Both the position numbers and the translations under genes were made by a program. Positions 1 to 7,620 of a stretch of 64,000 nt of DNA are shown piece by piece. How positions within the stretch are numbered: the first letter of the stretch is position 1; every line of letters starts with the position of its first letter. The notes beneath the pieces were generated by a model. It saw only the letters and a list, made by a program, of their open reading frames with translations. It had not been told where the DNA came from and did no database searches. The stretch comes from Streptomyces radiopugnans (GTDB lineage: Bacteria; Actinomycetota; Actinomycetes; Streptomycetales; Streptomycetaceae), in NCBI RefSeq assembly GCF_900110735.1, contig NZ_FOET01000012.1, positions 62,001 through 126,000 on the forward strand, in the 5' to 3' direction.

Positions 1-1
1 G

Positions 2-430
2 CAGTTCATCTACCTCATCCCGGTGGTGGCGCTGTTCAACGTCGGCCGCACCGCCGCGATCATCGCCGCGGTGGTCTACGCGCTGCCCGCGGTCGTCCGC
101 ATCACCGCCCAGGGCATCCGGGAGACCGACCCGGGCGCGCTGGAGGCCGCCCGCTCCATGGGCGCCTCCACCGGCCAGCAACTGCGCCACGTCCAGCTCC
201 CGCTGGCCCGGCCCGCCCTGCTGCTGGCCGTCAACCAGGGGGTCGTCCTCGTCCTGGCCATCGTCGTCATCGGCGGCCTGGTGGGCGGCGGCGCGCTCGG
301 CTACGGCGTCGTCTACGGCCTGCAGAAGAGCGAACTGGGCATCGGCCTGACCGCCGGCGCGGCGATCGTCTGCCTCGGTGTGCTCCTGGACCGCATCACC
401 CAGCCCGCCGCCTCCCGCGACCGGCGCTGA
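2..430 (+). CDS. Glycine betaine/proline-type ABC transporter permease, C-terminal part (cut by window edge)
   Basis: The reading frame is open from base 2, so the gene begins outside the window and only about 142 residues are seen. They hold hydrophobic membrane segments and the cytoplasmic EAA loop (EAARSMGAS...LP, encoded near 140-210) by which binding-protein-dependent permeases contact their ATPase. The next gene encodes a ProX/OpuAC-type binding protein, which makes an osmoprotectant (quaternary amine) importer the natural reading. The C-terminus ends in a short basic tail. Substrate is inferred from the neighbour and not from this fragment. Confidence 0.85.
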   Translation, partial: QFIYLIPVVALFNVGRTAAIIAAVVYALPAVVRITAQGIRETDPGALEAARSMGASTGQQLRHVQLPLARPALLLAVNQGVVLVLAIVVIGGLVGGGALGYGVVYGLQKSELGIGLTAGAAIVCLGVLLDRITQPAASRDRR

Positions 431-498
431 CCCGGGCCCCCGACACCCCACCACCCCCACACACGCACAAGTACGCACCACAGGAAGAGAGATCAGGC

Positions 499-1470
499 AT
501 GAACACCGGCAAGAACAGCAGACGCGTACGCACCACCCTGGCCGCCGGATCGGCCGTCCTCGGCATGGCCGCGCTCAGCGCCTGCGGCGCCGCCGACACC
601 TCCGCCTCCGCCTCCTCCGGCGGCGGCGACACCGTCACCATCGCCGTCCCCTCCTGGGTCGGCGCCGAGGCCAACGCGGCCGTCGCCAAGCACATCCTGG
701 AGGAGGAGCTGGACGTCAAGGTCAAGCTCCAGCAGATGGACGAGCCGGTCGCCTGGGACGCGCTCGACAGCGGCAAGGTCGACGCGATCCTGGAGGACTG
801 GGGCGGCGTCCCCAAGAAGGAGAAGCGCTACATCGAGGAGCGCAAGACGGTCGTGGAGGCCGGCGACCTCGGAGTGACCGGCCACATCGGCTGGTTCGTG
901 CCCAAGTACTTCGCGGACGAGAACCCCGACGTCACCGACTGGAAGAACCTCAACAAGTACGCCGACGAGCTGAAGACCACCGAGAGCGGCGGCAAGGGCC
1001 AGCTCCTGGAGGGATCGCCGTCGTACACCACCAACGACGACGCGATCATCAAGAACCTCGACCTGGACCTCAAGACGGTCTACGCGGGCAGCGAGGCCGC
1101 CCAGATCACCCAGATCAAGAAGTACGTCAAGGAGAAGAAGCCCTTCCTGACGTACTGGTGGACGCCGCAGTGGCTGAACGCCGAGATCGACTTCGTCGAG
1201 GTGAAGCTGCCGGAGTACACCGAGGGCTGCGACGCCGACCCCGAGAAGGTCGCCTGCGCCTACCCCGAGACCCCGCTGCAGAAGTACCTCAACGCCGACT
1301 TCGCGAAGGACGGCGGTGACGCCGCGCAGTTCCTGAAGAACTTCAACTGGTCGACCGAGCAGCAGAACCAGGTCGCCAAGTGGATCGCCGGGGACGGCAT
1401 GTCCGCGGAGGACGCGGCGGCCAAGTGGGCCAAGGAGAACAAGTCCACCTGGGAGAAGTGGCTCCCGTAA
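499..1470 (+). CDS. Glycine betaine/proline ABC transporter substrate-binding lipoprotein (ProX/OpuAC-like)
   Basis: The 323-residue product has a basic N-terminus, a hydrophobic stretch and a lipobox LSAC ending at Cys29, so it should be lipid-anchored outside the membrane. A Ser/Ala/Gly linker leads into an OpuAC-type domain starting TVTIAVPSWVGAEA. Several Trp residues (GHIGWFVP, TYWWTPQW) fit the aromatic cage that binds quaternary amines in this family. It lies 68 bases after the permease gene in the same direction and a strong hairpin follows, so it is the last gene of the operon. An ATG is preceded by GAAGAGAG. Confidence 0.9.
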   Translation: MNTGKNSRRVRTTLAAGSAVLGMAALSACGAADTSASASSGGGDTVTIAVPSWVGAEANAAVAKHILEEELDVKVKLQQMDEPVAWDALDSGKVDAILEDWGGVPKKEKRYIEERKTVVEAGDLGVTGHIGWFVPKYFADENPDVTDWKNLNKYADELKTTESGGKGQLLEGSPSYTTNDDAIIKNLDLDLKTVYAGSEAAQITQIKKYVKEKKPFLTYWWTPQWLNAEIDFVEVKLPEYTEGCDADPEKVACAYPETPLQKYLNADFAKDGGDAAQFLKNFNWSTEQQNQVAKWIAGDGMSAEDAAAKWAKENKSTWEKWLP

Positions 1471-1506
1471 GGACCGGCCCCGCAAGGGGCGGCCCCGTAC
1501 GGCCAC

Positions 1507-1536
1507 GGGCCCGGAACGCACTCGCGTTCCGGGCCC
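1507..1536. terminator. Bidirectional hairpin terminator
   Basis: A perfect 13-bp stem (GGGCCCGGAACGC and its complement) with an ACTC loop lies between the convergent binding-protein and GntR genes. It is followed by a short T run (CATTTTG) on the plus strand. Confidence 0.85.
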
Positions 1537-1567
1537 GCCATTTTGCCTGCGGCGCGCGGGTAGCGGT

Positions 1568-1816
1568 TCAGCCGCCGGTCTTGGGTTCGGGTACGACGTA
1601 GGAACCCTTGCCGGGCACTGTGTAGACGAGCTCGCGCTCCCGCAGTTCGCGCATGGCGCGGCGCGCGGTCATCTGGGCGATCCCGTACTCCTCGGAGAGG
1701 CGGGCCGGGGTCGGGATCATCCGGTCCGGCGCGTACTCACCGCTCGCGATCTTCGCTTCGATCACATCCGCCAGTTGCATGTACAGCGGGCGTCCCGACT
1801 CCGGATCAAGGCTCAT
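1568..1816 (-). CDS. Minimal GntR-family winged-helix regulator
   Basis: At 82 residues the product is essentially only a GntR winged helix-turn-helix: PLYMQLADVIEAKI, then P-T-x-x-x-LSEEYG-x-x-x-MTARRAMREL, then a wing ending GKGSYVV. There is no effector domain. It resembles the short regulators found beside small Streptomyces genes and in integrative elements. It is divergent from the 1986-2970 genes; the gap holds GCTAGC inverted repeats (1824-1833 and 1853-1859) and a 22-bp palindrome at 1871-1892 that are likely operators. Auto-regulation and control of the divergent genes are inferred. Confidence 0.85.
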   Translation of the reverse strand: MSLDPESGRPLYMQLADVIEAKIASGEYAPDRMIPTPARLSEEYGIAQMTARRAMRELRERELVYTVPGKGSYVVPEPKTGG

Positions 1817-1870
1817 GCTTTGAAGCTAGCTAGTCATACAACAGTTCGCATGGCTAGCTCTATCTACATC

Positions 1871-1892
1871 GTGATACATCTAGATGCATCAC
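1871..1892. promoter_or_regulatory. Near-perfect palindrome between divergent GntR and small-gene units (probable operator)
   Basis: The 22 bases from GTGAT to ATCAC match their own reverse complement at 20 positions and centre on CATCTAGATG. TCTAGA-cored palindromes are typical of GntR-type operators. It lies 55 bases upstream of the GntR start and 94 bases upstream of the GTG at 1986. Confidence 0.6.
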
Positions 1893-1985
1893 GGTGTGAT
1901 TTGCTTCACGCCGGAACGGAAAGACCCCCGCGACCGACGCAACCGGTCCGGGGGCGTGGCCACCAACTACACAGGAGTTGATGAC

Positions 1986-2378
1986 GTGCGCGACCTTATC
2001 GCGCGTGCCCTCGGACGGGCACGCCGTCCCGTCCTCGCAACGCTGCTCGCCCGGCTGCTTCCGGCCAGTGGCCGGCACCGCAGGATCCCCGTCCCGGCCC
2101 CGGCGCGCCTGCGCCGGACGGGCTCCGCCCGGCCCGCGCCGACCGGCGCGAGGGCCGTCGGCCGGATCCCGGCGCCGCGCTCGCCGTACAGCCGCGAGCA
2201 GGCCCGGCCGCTGGACGGGGCGGACTCGGCGCTGGTGCGGCCGTACTGGGCGGCCCATGAGCGGGCGACCCGCGAGTGGGTGGCGCGGCGACGGAGGCGG
2301 GTGCTGTGGCTGGCGACGATGGGACTGGACCTGGACACCCGGAACATCCACGCGGCGGCCGGGGGTGCCCGGTGGTGA
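1986..2378 (+). CDS. Small basic hypothetical protein (VRPY-type)
   Basis: The product has 130 residues. I chose the GTG at 1986 because AGGAG (1973-1977) sits 8 bases ahead. The N-terminal half is Arg/Ala/Pro-rich; the C-terminal half carries a patterned segment around LDGADSALVRPYWAAHE followed by a basic helix (RRRRRVLWL). I recall similar short proteins in many Streptomyces, usually divergent from a small GntR gene. No enzymatic motif or signal peptide is visible. Its stop overlaps the next start, so the two are translationally coupled. Function unknown. Confidence 0.6.
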   Translation: MRDLIARALGRARRPVLATLLARLLPASGRHRRIPVPAPARLRRTGSARPAPTGARAVGRIPAPRSPYSREQARPLDGADSALVRPYWAAHERATREWVARRRRRVLWLATMGLDLDTRNIHAAAGGARW

Positions 2379-2857
2379 ACGAGGCGGAGTACCGCTCCCC
2401 GTCCTGCGTGATCGGCCGGCACGGGCACTGCGCCGACGGTCAACCGCGCGACAGCGGTGTCCCCGGCGTCCGCCACCTGGTGTGCGCCTGCCCGTGCCAC
2501 CCCGCGCCGGAGGCGCGGGAGTCCGCCGCCGTGCCCCCGCCCGGCGCCGGGCACTGGTACCGGCTGTGCTGGACCGTACGGCCGGAGCAGGACCCGCACC
2601 GGCTCCTGCCGCGCGTGCTCCACGGCGTACTGCTCGGGCAGGACGTGCCCGCGATACTGCGCGGGATGCGCGGCTGCCTGGCCCCGCCGGCCTTCCACGA
2701 CCCGGCCCGCGTCCGGGCCGAGGCGGACACCGGGCGCGGCTGGACGTACGAGACCGCCGCCCTCACCGCCCATGCCCGCCGCATCGCCGAACCGGCCGAA
2801 CCCGCCGACCGCGCGGCCCTGTTCGGCTGCCCGGACCGGAGGGGGTGCCGGGCGTGA
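2372..2857 (+). CDS. Cysteine/histidine-rich hypothetical protein
   Basis: The product has 161 residues. The GTG at 2372 follows a GGGGG tract at 6-base spacing and overlaps the previous stop; GTG 2375 is an alternative. The N-terminal part carries a C-x8-C pair (SCVIGRHGHC) and a CxCxCH cluster (VCACPCH), which looks like a metal-binding knuckle. The remainder has HWYRLCWTVRPEQDPHRLL and shows no known fold to me. Its stop TGA overlaps the next start (TGATG), making a third coupled gene. Function unknown; zinc binding is inferred from spacing only. Confidence 0.6.
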   Translation: MVNEAEYRSPSCVIGRHGHCADGQPRDSGVPGVRHLVCACPCHPAPEARESAAVPPPGAGHWYRLCWTVRPEQDPHRLLPRVLHGVLLGQDVPAILRGMRGCLAPPAFHDPARVRAEADTGRGWTYETAALTAHARRIAEPAEPADRAALFGCPDRRGCRA

Positions 2858-2970
2858 TGTCCCACCGCACGCGCCGCGGGCGGCTGGAGTCGTGCACCTG
2901 GACCACCCTCCTGGTGGCCGTCTCCACCGTGGCCGTGGTCCTCCTCGTCCAGGCCGCCCACCGCGGCTGA
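2857..2970 (+). CDS. 37-residue single-pass membrane peptide
   Basis: A short frame opens with ATG overlapping the preceding stop (TGATG) and ends 27 bases before a strong hairpin. It has a basic N-terminus (MSHRTRRGR) and one hydrophobic segment of about 18 residues (TTLLVAVSTVAVVLLVQA), so a small inner-membrane protein with its N-terminus inside is plausible. The GTG at 2854 is an alternative start. The coupling and the terminator position support it being real; there is no functional clue. Confidence 0.45.
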   Translation: MSHRTRRGRLESCTWTTLLVAVSTVAVVLLVQAAHRG

Positions 2971-2997
2971 CCCGTACGGCCCCGCATCACGTCCACC

Positions 2998-3025
2998 GGG
3001 TGGGGAGGGGACGCCCTCCCCACCC
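2998..3025 (+). terminator. Hairpin terminator after the small-gene operon
   Basis: A perfect 12-bp stem (GGGTGGGGAGGG and its complement) with a GACG loop follows the 37-codon gene by 27 bases. Confidence 0.75.
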
Positions 3026-3094
3026 GAGGCGGAGCGGGAGGCGAGGACGCATGTCCGAGCCGTCGGAGCAGTCGTACGCCGATAGATTGAGCAC

Positions 3095-3456
3095 ATGTCA
3101 CGCAGGGTCGAGAGCATCGCCGTCACCGGTTACAAGTCGATCAGGGCGACCGAGCTGGCCCCGGGACCGATCACCGTCCTCGTCGGCCCCAACGGCGCGG
3201 GCAAGAGCAACTTCATCGACGCGGTCGAACTGCTCGGACGCATCGCCGACGGGGACCTGCGGATGGAGGTCGGCCTGCAGGGGGGGAGGCCATGCTGCAC
3301 GACGGCGCGAAAGGTACCGCCGCACGCATCGAGCTGCGAGTGAAGGCGGAGGACGGGCGCCTGGGCAACGCCTACGAGGCGGTTCTGGTGCCTGCCGCCC
3401 AAGGGGAACTGGTCTTCGAGCGCGAGGTGGTGGAGTTCCACGACTCCATCGGCTGA
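3095..3456 (+). pseudogene. AAA-family ATPase fragment, frameshifted and truncated
   Basis: The first frame opens at ATG 3095 and encodes a RecF/SMC-like N-terminus with VTGYKSIRATEL and a Walker A GPNGAGKSNFIDAVE, then reads into unrelated sequence at a run of seven G (3270-3276). Continuing one frame over gives a sensible extension (EAMLHDGAKGTAARIELRVKAEDGRLGNAYEAVLVP...) up to a TGA at 3454-3456. A missing G at the run restores one protein. Even then only about 120 residues remain; Walker B and the C-terminal ATPase lobe are absent. So it is a remnant whether or not the G run is a sequencing error. Confidence 0.75.
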
Positions 3457-3459
3457 GCG

Positions 3460-3477
3460 CCGTCCCGGACGGGACGG
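3460..3477. terminator. Compact inverted repeat between convergent genes
   Basis: CCGTCCCG and CGGGACGG form an 8-bp stem with a 2-base loop immediately after the VOC gene stop. It could end that transcript. Confidence 0.4.
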
Positions 3478-3906
3478 TCAGTCGAGGCAGAACTCGTTGC
3501 CCTCGATGTCCTGCATCACGATGCACGAGTCGTGGCCGTCGTACAGGAGCCGTACGCGTACCGCGCCGAGCGGGACCAGCCGCGCGCACTCGGCCTCGAG
3601 CGCGGCCAGGCGCTCCTCGCCCACGAGGCCGGTGCCGACCCGCACGTCGAGGTGCACCCGGTTCTTGGCGGTCTTGCCCTCGGGGACGCGCTGGAAGAAC
3701 AGCCGCGGGCCCACGCCGGAGGGATCGACGCAGGCGAACCACGAATCCCGCTCCTCGGGCGGCAGCGAGCCGCTGTAGTCGTCCCAGGTGGCGAACCCCT
3801 CCGGGGGCGGCGGTACGACGTACCCCAGCACCTCGCACCAGAAGCGGGCGAGGCGCTCGGGTTCCGCGCAGTCGAAGGTGATCTGGACCTGTCTGACCGA
3901 TGCCAT
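3478..3906 (-). CDS. VOC-superfamily (glyoxalase/bleomycin-resistance-like) protein
   Basis: The 142-residue product starts MASVRQVQITFDCAEPERLARFWCEVLGY, the typical opening of an actinobacterial VOC domain. It ends with IVMQDIEGNEFCLD, the conserved last strand carrying the Glu that binds metal in many VOC enzymes. The length fits one full pair of beta-alpha-beta-beta-beta units. An ATG at 3906 was chosen; a longer open frame upstream (to 4377) is out-of-phase noise through a neighbouring pseudogene. Substrate unknown. The gene lies between two decayed genes in an apparently relaxed stretch. Confidence 0.85.
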   Translation of the reverse strand: MASVRQVQITFDCAEPERLARFWCEVLGYVVPPPPEGFATWDDYSGSLPPEERDSWFACVDPSGVGPRLFFQRVPEGKTAKNRVHLDVRVGTGLVGEERLAALEAECARLVPLGAVRVRLLYDGHDSCIVMQDIEGNEFCLD

Positions 3907-4129
3907 CAGGTCACCGTAAGCAAGGTGATTCCTTGGCTCAACTTTGTTTGACGACAGGAACGTTGACGGGAGGGAACCCCTTGCGGCCGCCGCCGTGCCG
4001 TGCGGCGGGGGAAACCGGTACGGACGCGCCCGGAAGGTCGCCCGCCGTACGGGTCCTGGCTGGGGAGCGGCCGGCGACCGTACGGGCACCGGCGCCGTCC
4101 GCGACCGGGACGGCGCCGGTGCGCCGGGG

Positions 4130-4729
4130 TCACTCCCGGTGGAGGACCGAGGTGTCGATCTCCAGGCCGAACGGCTCGGGGAGCGTGAACTTCTCGCCGA
4201 ACAGCACGCGGTGCTCCACCCTGTAGCGGCCGGAGCCGTCCGGCTCGGCGAACACCGTCGCGCTCCCCTCCCCGTCCAGCGGGTCCACCAGCAGGTAGAG
4301 CGGTACGCGCGACCGGCCTTAGCCCTGCGCCTTGTTCTTGCGGTCGCGCAGGACCGTGGACATCGAGGTGATCTCACCGACGAGCAGCACGTCCTCGGCA
4401 GGGACCTGCCACTCCCGGGCGTCGCGCAGCACGGCCGACTCGCACACCAGGAGATCGGGGACGTAGCGCTCGCCGGTCGCGGGGAGGGTGACGGTGGTGG
4501 TGTTGGTGACGGACCAGCCGCGTTCCCTGGAGGGATGGGCGAGAAGGTAGTGCAGCTCGCCGTAGATCCAGTTGTGGTGGTTCGTGGGCCTCGAAGGGAT
4601 GAAAATCTCCCCTCTGATGAGCTCGGCTCGCAGGCCCTCGGGCAGTTCGGTCCGCTCGATCCGCGCGTAGGTGTGGAGTATGTCGTGCGGCCTCCGGCCG
4701 GGCGGCGGTGTCGTCACCGTGCCTTTCAC
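4130..4729 (-). pseudogene. Uma2-family endonuclease-like gene interrupted by an in-frame TAA
   Basis: From GTG 4729 (preceded by GAGGGA) the frame gives a Uma2-like N-terminus: LPEGLRAELIRGEIFI, NHHNWIYGELHYLL, then YVPDLLV and LLVGEITS, matching the family's metal-binding PD..E core. It stops at TAA (4319-4321) after KNKAQG. The same frame then continues without another stop through GRSRVPLYLLVDPLDGEGSATVF... to TGA at 4130-4132, the expected C-terminal third. The TAA sits where the family usually has Tyr (G-Y-A-R), so a single TAC to TAA change explains it. An ATG at 4756 is an alternative start. The actinomycete role of this family is poorly known. Confidence 0.75.
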
Positions 4730-4889
4730 GGCTGATCCCTCTCTGTGGCTGTGCACGTTCGTGCCGGACTGCCTGCCTCACGGGGGACGCCACCATCATG
4801 CGCCAGGCAAGGGCGCCGATGCCGGAACCCGTCCCCCGCCGGGGCAACGATCCGGCGGGGGAGGGGACACGGGCGGGGAGGCGGGGGCC

Positions 4890-5393
4890 TCAGAAGTCGG
4901 CGCGCACCTGCTCGTCCACCCGGCCGACGGACTCCAGGTCGTACATCTCGGTGTACCGGTCGCGGAGGTACTCGATGTCGGCGTCGCGGGCCTCGGCCTT
5001 CTCGCGGGGGTAGAGCAGGATCAGCTCGTAGGAGCGCTCGCCGTTGATGGAGCCGGTCCTGTCGCGCCACTGGCCGTAGCCCTCCTGGAGGGTGAGGCCG
5101 TCGGGGAAGCGCGGGGTGACGTACTCGTCCAGGAAGTCCATGAACTGCTCCTCGGTGATCGGCGGCTCGCCGCCGTGGCGGCCGGTGCCGAAGAAGAGCT
5201 GGGTGCGCACGTACGGCTTGGTGTGGGGGGACTGATACGTCCCGGACACCTCGGCGCGGACGGCGGAGGGTCTGGCGTCCCGCTCCTGGAGCGTGGTGGC
5301 GAAGGCGGTGGAGGCGCCGGCCGCGCAGAGCAGGGCCGCCAGCAGGACGGCGAGGCGGGTGCGGCGGGCGGGACGGGAGGTGTGCGGTGTCAT
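4890..5393 (-). CDS. Secreted DUF3574-domain protein
   Basis: The product has 167 residues with a Sec-type signal peptide: basic MTPHTSRPARRTR, a hydrophobic core, and a cleavage region near ASTAFA (about residue 32). The mature part begins with YVRTQLFFGTGRHGGEPPITEEQFMDFLDEYVTPRFPDGLT split over a DUF3574 pattern, ending with a predicted strand pair (SYELILLYP). DUF3574 proteins are small, presumed periplasmic or extracellular, with no established activity. The ATG overlaps the TGA of the upstream TPR-like gene by 4 bases (5390-5393), so it is the last gene of that unit. Confidence 0.85.
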   Translation of the reverse strand: MTPHTSRPARRTRLAVLLAALLCAAGASTAFATTLQERDARPSAVRAEVSGTYQSPHTKPYVRTQLFFGTGRHGGEPPITEEQFMDFLDEYVTPRFPDGLTLQEGYGQWRDRTGSINGERSYELILLYPREKAEARDADIEYLRDRYTEMYDLESVGRVDEQVRADF

Positions 5394-6355
5394 CGGGACT
5401 CCGGTGGTCGGGCGGGCGGGGGGTGGACTTCTCCTTCACCGGGCCGCTCGCGCGGGAGTTCCCGTGCGAGCAGCCCGGCCAGGTCTCGGGTGGTGCCGCG
5501 CAGTGCGCGGGGTACACGGCGGCCCTCCCCGACGGCGGCGACCGCCTGCCGCAGGGAGTTCAGGGCCCTCACGGAGCCCATGCGGGGAGCGCTCTCGGCC
5601 AGGGCGGACAGCCAGGCGTCCGTGTCCCGCCACGCGCCCGCGCGCGCCAGGACGCGGGCGAGGTCGGCGGCGAACAGGGCGCGGTAGGCGGGGCCGCCGT
5701 CGGACGACACGGCCGCGTGGAGCAGGGTCGCGGCCCCCTCCGCGTCTCCCAGGTCGGCCAGGACGAGCCCGTGGTGGCCGTCGAGTTCCGCGCGGTCGAA
5801 CCACCAGCTCCAGGCGGGATCCCGGTCCGAGGGGCCGTCCGCGGACATCTCCCGGGCGGCGTCCAGGGAGCGCAGCGCCTGCGCCCTCCTGCCGAGCTGG
5901 GCGTACGCCCGCGCCTCGCGTACGTGGAACAGGGCGGCCACCCGCGGCGGCAGGCCCTTGCGGGCCAGGACGGAGGAGGAGGTGAGCAGGGACGCGCGGG
6001 GGCGCATGAGGTGGGCCTGCTGCATGCTCAGCACGGACAGCACCAGCAGCTCGATGGAGCGCTCCTCCTCGGGCAGGCGGCGGACCAGGGCGAGCGCCCG
6101 CCGGTTGAGGCGGCGGGACAGCCCGTGCCGTTCGGCGTCGAACAGGATCCAGGCGGCGACCTCGAAGAACTCCGCGAGGTCCGCGACGGCCGTACCCGCC
6201 GTGCCGGCGGCCCCCAGCGCCTCGGCCGTCTCGACCGCCCGCACCGACCGCATCGCCACGGGGGCCGCGTGGCGCGCCCCCAGCGTCCGGTCGAGCGCGA
6301 GGAGTTCGGCCGTCATGGCGCGGACGTCCGGGGGAGGGGGTGTGCGGGGTTCCAT
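5390..6355 (-). CDS. Helical TPR-like protein resembling the sensor half of XRE-TPR regulators
   Basis: The 321-residue protein is almost entirely alpha-helical, with repeated Ala/Leu helix pairs (for example LFHVREARAYAQLGRRAQALRSLDAAREM and WSWWFDRAELDGHHGLVLADLGDAEGAATLL seen in part) like the C-terminal tetratricopeptide domains of Streptomyces XRE-type regulators. No helix-turn-helix precedes it: residues 1-60 carry no such motif and CCAGGAAAACG supplies an RBS for this ATG. It lies 53 bases after the polytopic membrane protein gene and overlaps the DUF3574 gene. A peptide- or protein-binding role is inferred. Confidence 0.65.
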   Translation of the reverse strand: MEPRTPPPPDVRAMTAELLALDRTLGARHAAPVAMRSVRAVETAEALGAAGTAGTAVADLAEFFEVAAWILFDAERHGLSRRLNRRALALVRRLPEEERSIELLVLSVLSMQQAHLMRPRASLLTSSSVLARKGLPPRVAALFHVREARAYAQLGRRAQALRSLDAAREMSADGPSDRDPAWSWWFDRAELDGHHGLVLADLGDAEGAATLLHAAVSSDGGPAYRALFAADLARVLARAGAWRDTDAWLSALAESAPRMGSVRALNSLRQAVAAVGEGRRVPRALRGTTRDLAGLLARELPRERPGEGEVHPPPARPPESR

Positions 6356-6408
6356 CGTTTTCCTGGCGGGATCGGTCCTGGCGGGGTCAGGAATCAGGGA
6401 TCAGGGGA

Positions 6409-7620
6409 TCAGGAGTGATCGTTTCCCTGCGGTGCGGCGGCCTGTGCGGCGGCGGCCCGCGAGGCGGCCGGGAGGTTGGCGGGGAGCCGGGCGAAGGCCC
6501 TCGCCACCTCGGACAGCCAGGCCACCTCCTGGGCGAAGTCGCCGGAGTCGCCACGGCGTTCGGCCGGCGGGGGCGGCGCGGCGGGTAAGGAGGGCGGGGC
6601 GGCCGCCGGGTCCCCGGCCCGCGCGTCGAGGGCTGCCCTCAGCAGACGGGCCTCGTCGGCGGGGGAGCCCTGCTCCGCGCCGCGGGGCAGGTGCGGGCCC
6701 AGGGCGTGGTAGCCGTCGAGGATCTCGATGACGCGCCGGTGGAGCCGGTAGTCGAGGTCGGCCGGCGGGAGCAGGTCCAGCGGCCGCCCGGGCGGCGGTT
6801 CGAGCGCGATCGCCGGCACCGCCTCGTACATGGCCCACCACAGGGGGCGCAACCGCAGGTAGGAGCGGTAGCCGCGCAGCCGGCCGGAGAGGGCGGGCCC
6901 CCAGGACGGCACCGTCCAGCCGAACACCTGCAGCAGCGCCCCCACGCTCCCGGCCAGCCAGTACGCGGGCTCCCAGGCGCTCATGTCGTGGCCGAGCTGG
7001 GTGCCGGCGATCTGGGTGTAGCGGATGGCGCAGTAGACCAGGATGAGCGAGGCGCCCGCGGTGACCGTCCACATGCCCGCGCGCAGCCAGGTGCGGCGGG
7101 CGATGCGCGCGTAGCGGTAGGACAGCCGTACGGCCCCGACCTGTCCCACCGCGCAGACGGTGATGTAGAGGAGCAGGTATCCCGCGTAGCCGGGGTCCTG
7201 CATGTTGCGCAGCAGGGTGCCCTCGGCGGAGGCGGTCTGCCGGTAGGGCTCCACGACGAAGAACAGCACGACCAGGACCGCCAGCGCGGCGGAGAACGCC
7301 AGCACGCGCCGCCTGGCCAGGACCGCCGCCCGCTCGGGCGGACGCGACCAGTGGACCAGTACGACCTGCTGGGCGGCCGTCAGCACGACCACCGCGGCCT
7401 GCGTCATGAGCGTGGTGAGGTTCGGATAGCCGAACAGGCGGGAGACGTCGTCGCGCAGCCAGTTGAGGTCGATGAGGAAGCTGAGCCCGGAGCACAGGAA
7501 GTAGGTCTCCAGGGCCCACAGGGCCGGATCGCCTCTGCGCCGCAGGAGTTCGGGGAGCTTGTAGCAGAACGCGGCGAGCCCGACGAGGGCGCACAGGTGG
7601 GACAGGGCGTCGTAGATCAT
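6409..7620 (-). CDS. Polytopic membrane protein of the MAB_1171c-like family
   Basis: The product has 403 residues. The first half (about 1-245) contains roughly seven hydrophobic segments, beginning MIYDALSHLCALVGLAAFCYKL. The second half is a soluble Arg/Ala/Pro-rich domain around YRSYLRLRPLWWAMYEAVP and LDYRLHRRVIEILDGYHAL, a pattern I associate with the MAB_1171c-type putative transporters. The ATG overlaps the TGA of the metalloprotease gene (ATGA, 7617-7620), so the pair is coupled. Transport has not been shown for this family to my knowledge; a role as membrane partner or target of the protease is equally possible. Confidence 0.75.
   Translation of the reverse strand: MIYDALSHLCALVGLAAFCYKLPELLRRRGDPALWALETYFLCSGLSFLIDLNWLRDDVSRLFGYPNLTTLMTQAAVVVLTAAQQVVLVHWSRPPERAAVLARRRVLAFSAALAVLVVLFFVVEPYRQTASAEGTLLRNMQDPGYAGYLLLYITVCAVGQVGAVRLSYRYARIARRTWLRAGMWTVTAGASLILVYCAIRYTQIAGTQLGHDMSAWEPAYWLAGSVGALLQVFGWTVPSWGPALSGRLRGYRSYLRLRPLWWAMYEAVPAIALEPPPGRPLDLLPPADLDYRLHRRVIEILDGYHALGPHLPRGAEQGSPADEARLLRAALDARAGDPAAAPPSLPAAPPPPAERRGDSGDFAQEVAWLSEVARAFARLPANLPAASRAAAAQAAAPQGNDHS

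Noticed and set aside
1981-2853. Long plus-strand frame from ATG 1981
   Set aside because: Arg/Pro/Gly-rich in the wrong phase. The frames from 1986 and 2372 have better RBS placement, coupling and protein-like segments.
1568-2970. Remnant of a pSAM2-like integrative element
   Set aside because: The small GntR is suggestive, but no integrase, replication, transfer gene or att repeat is present.
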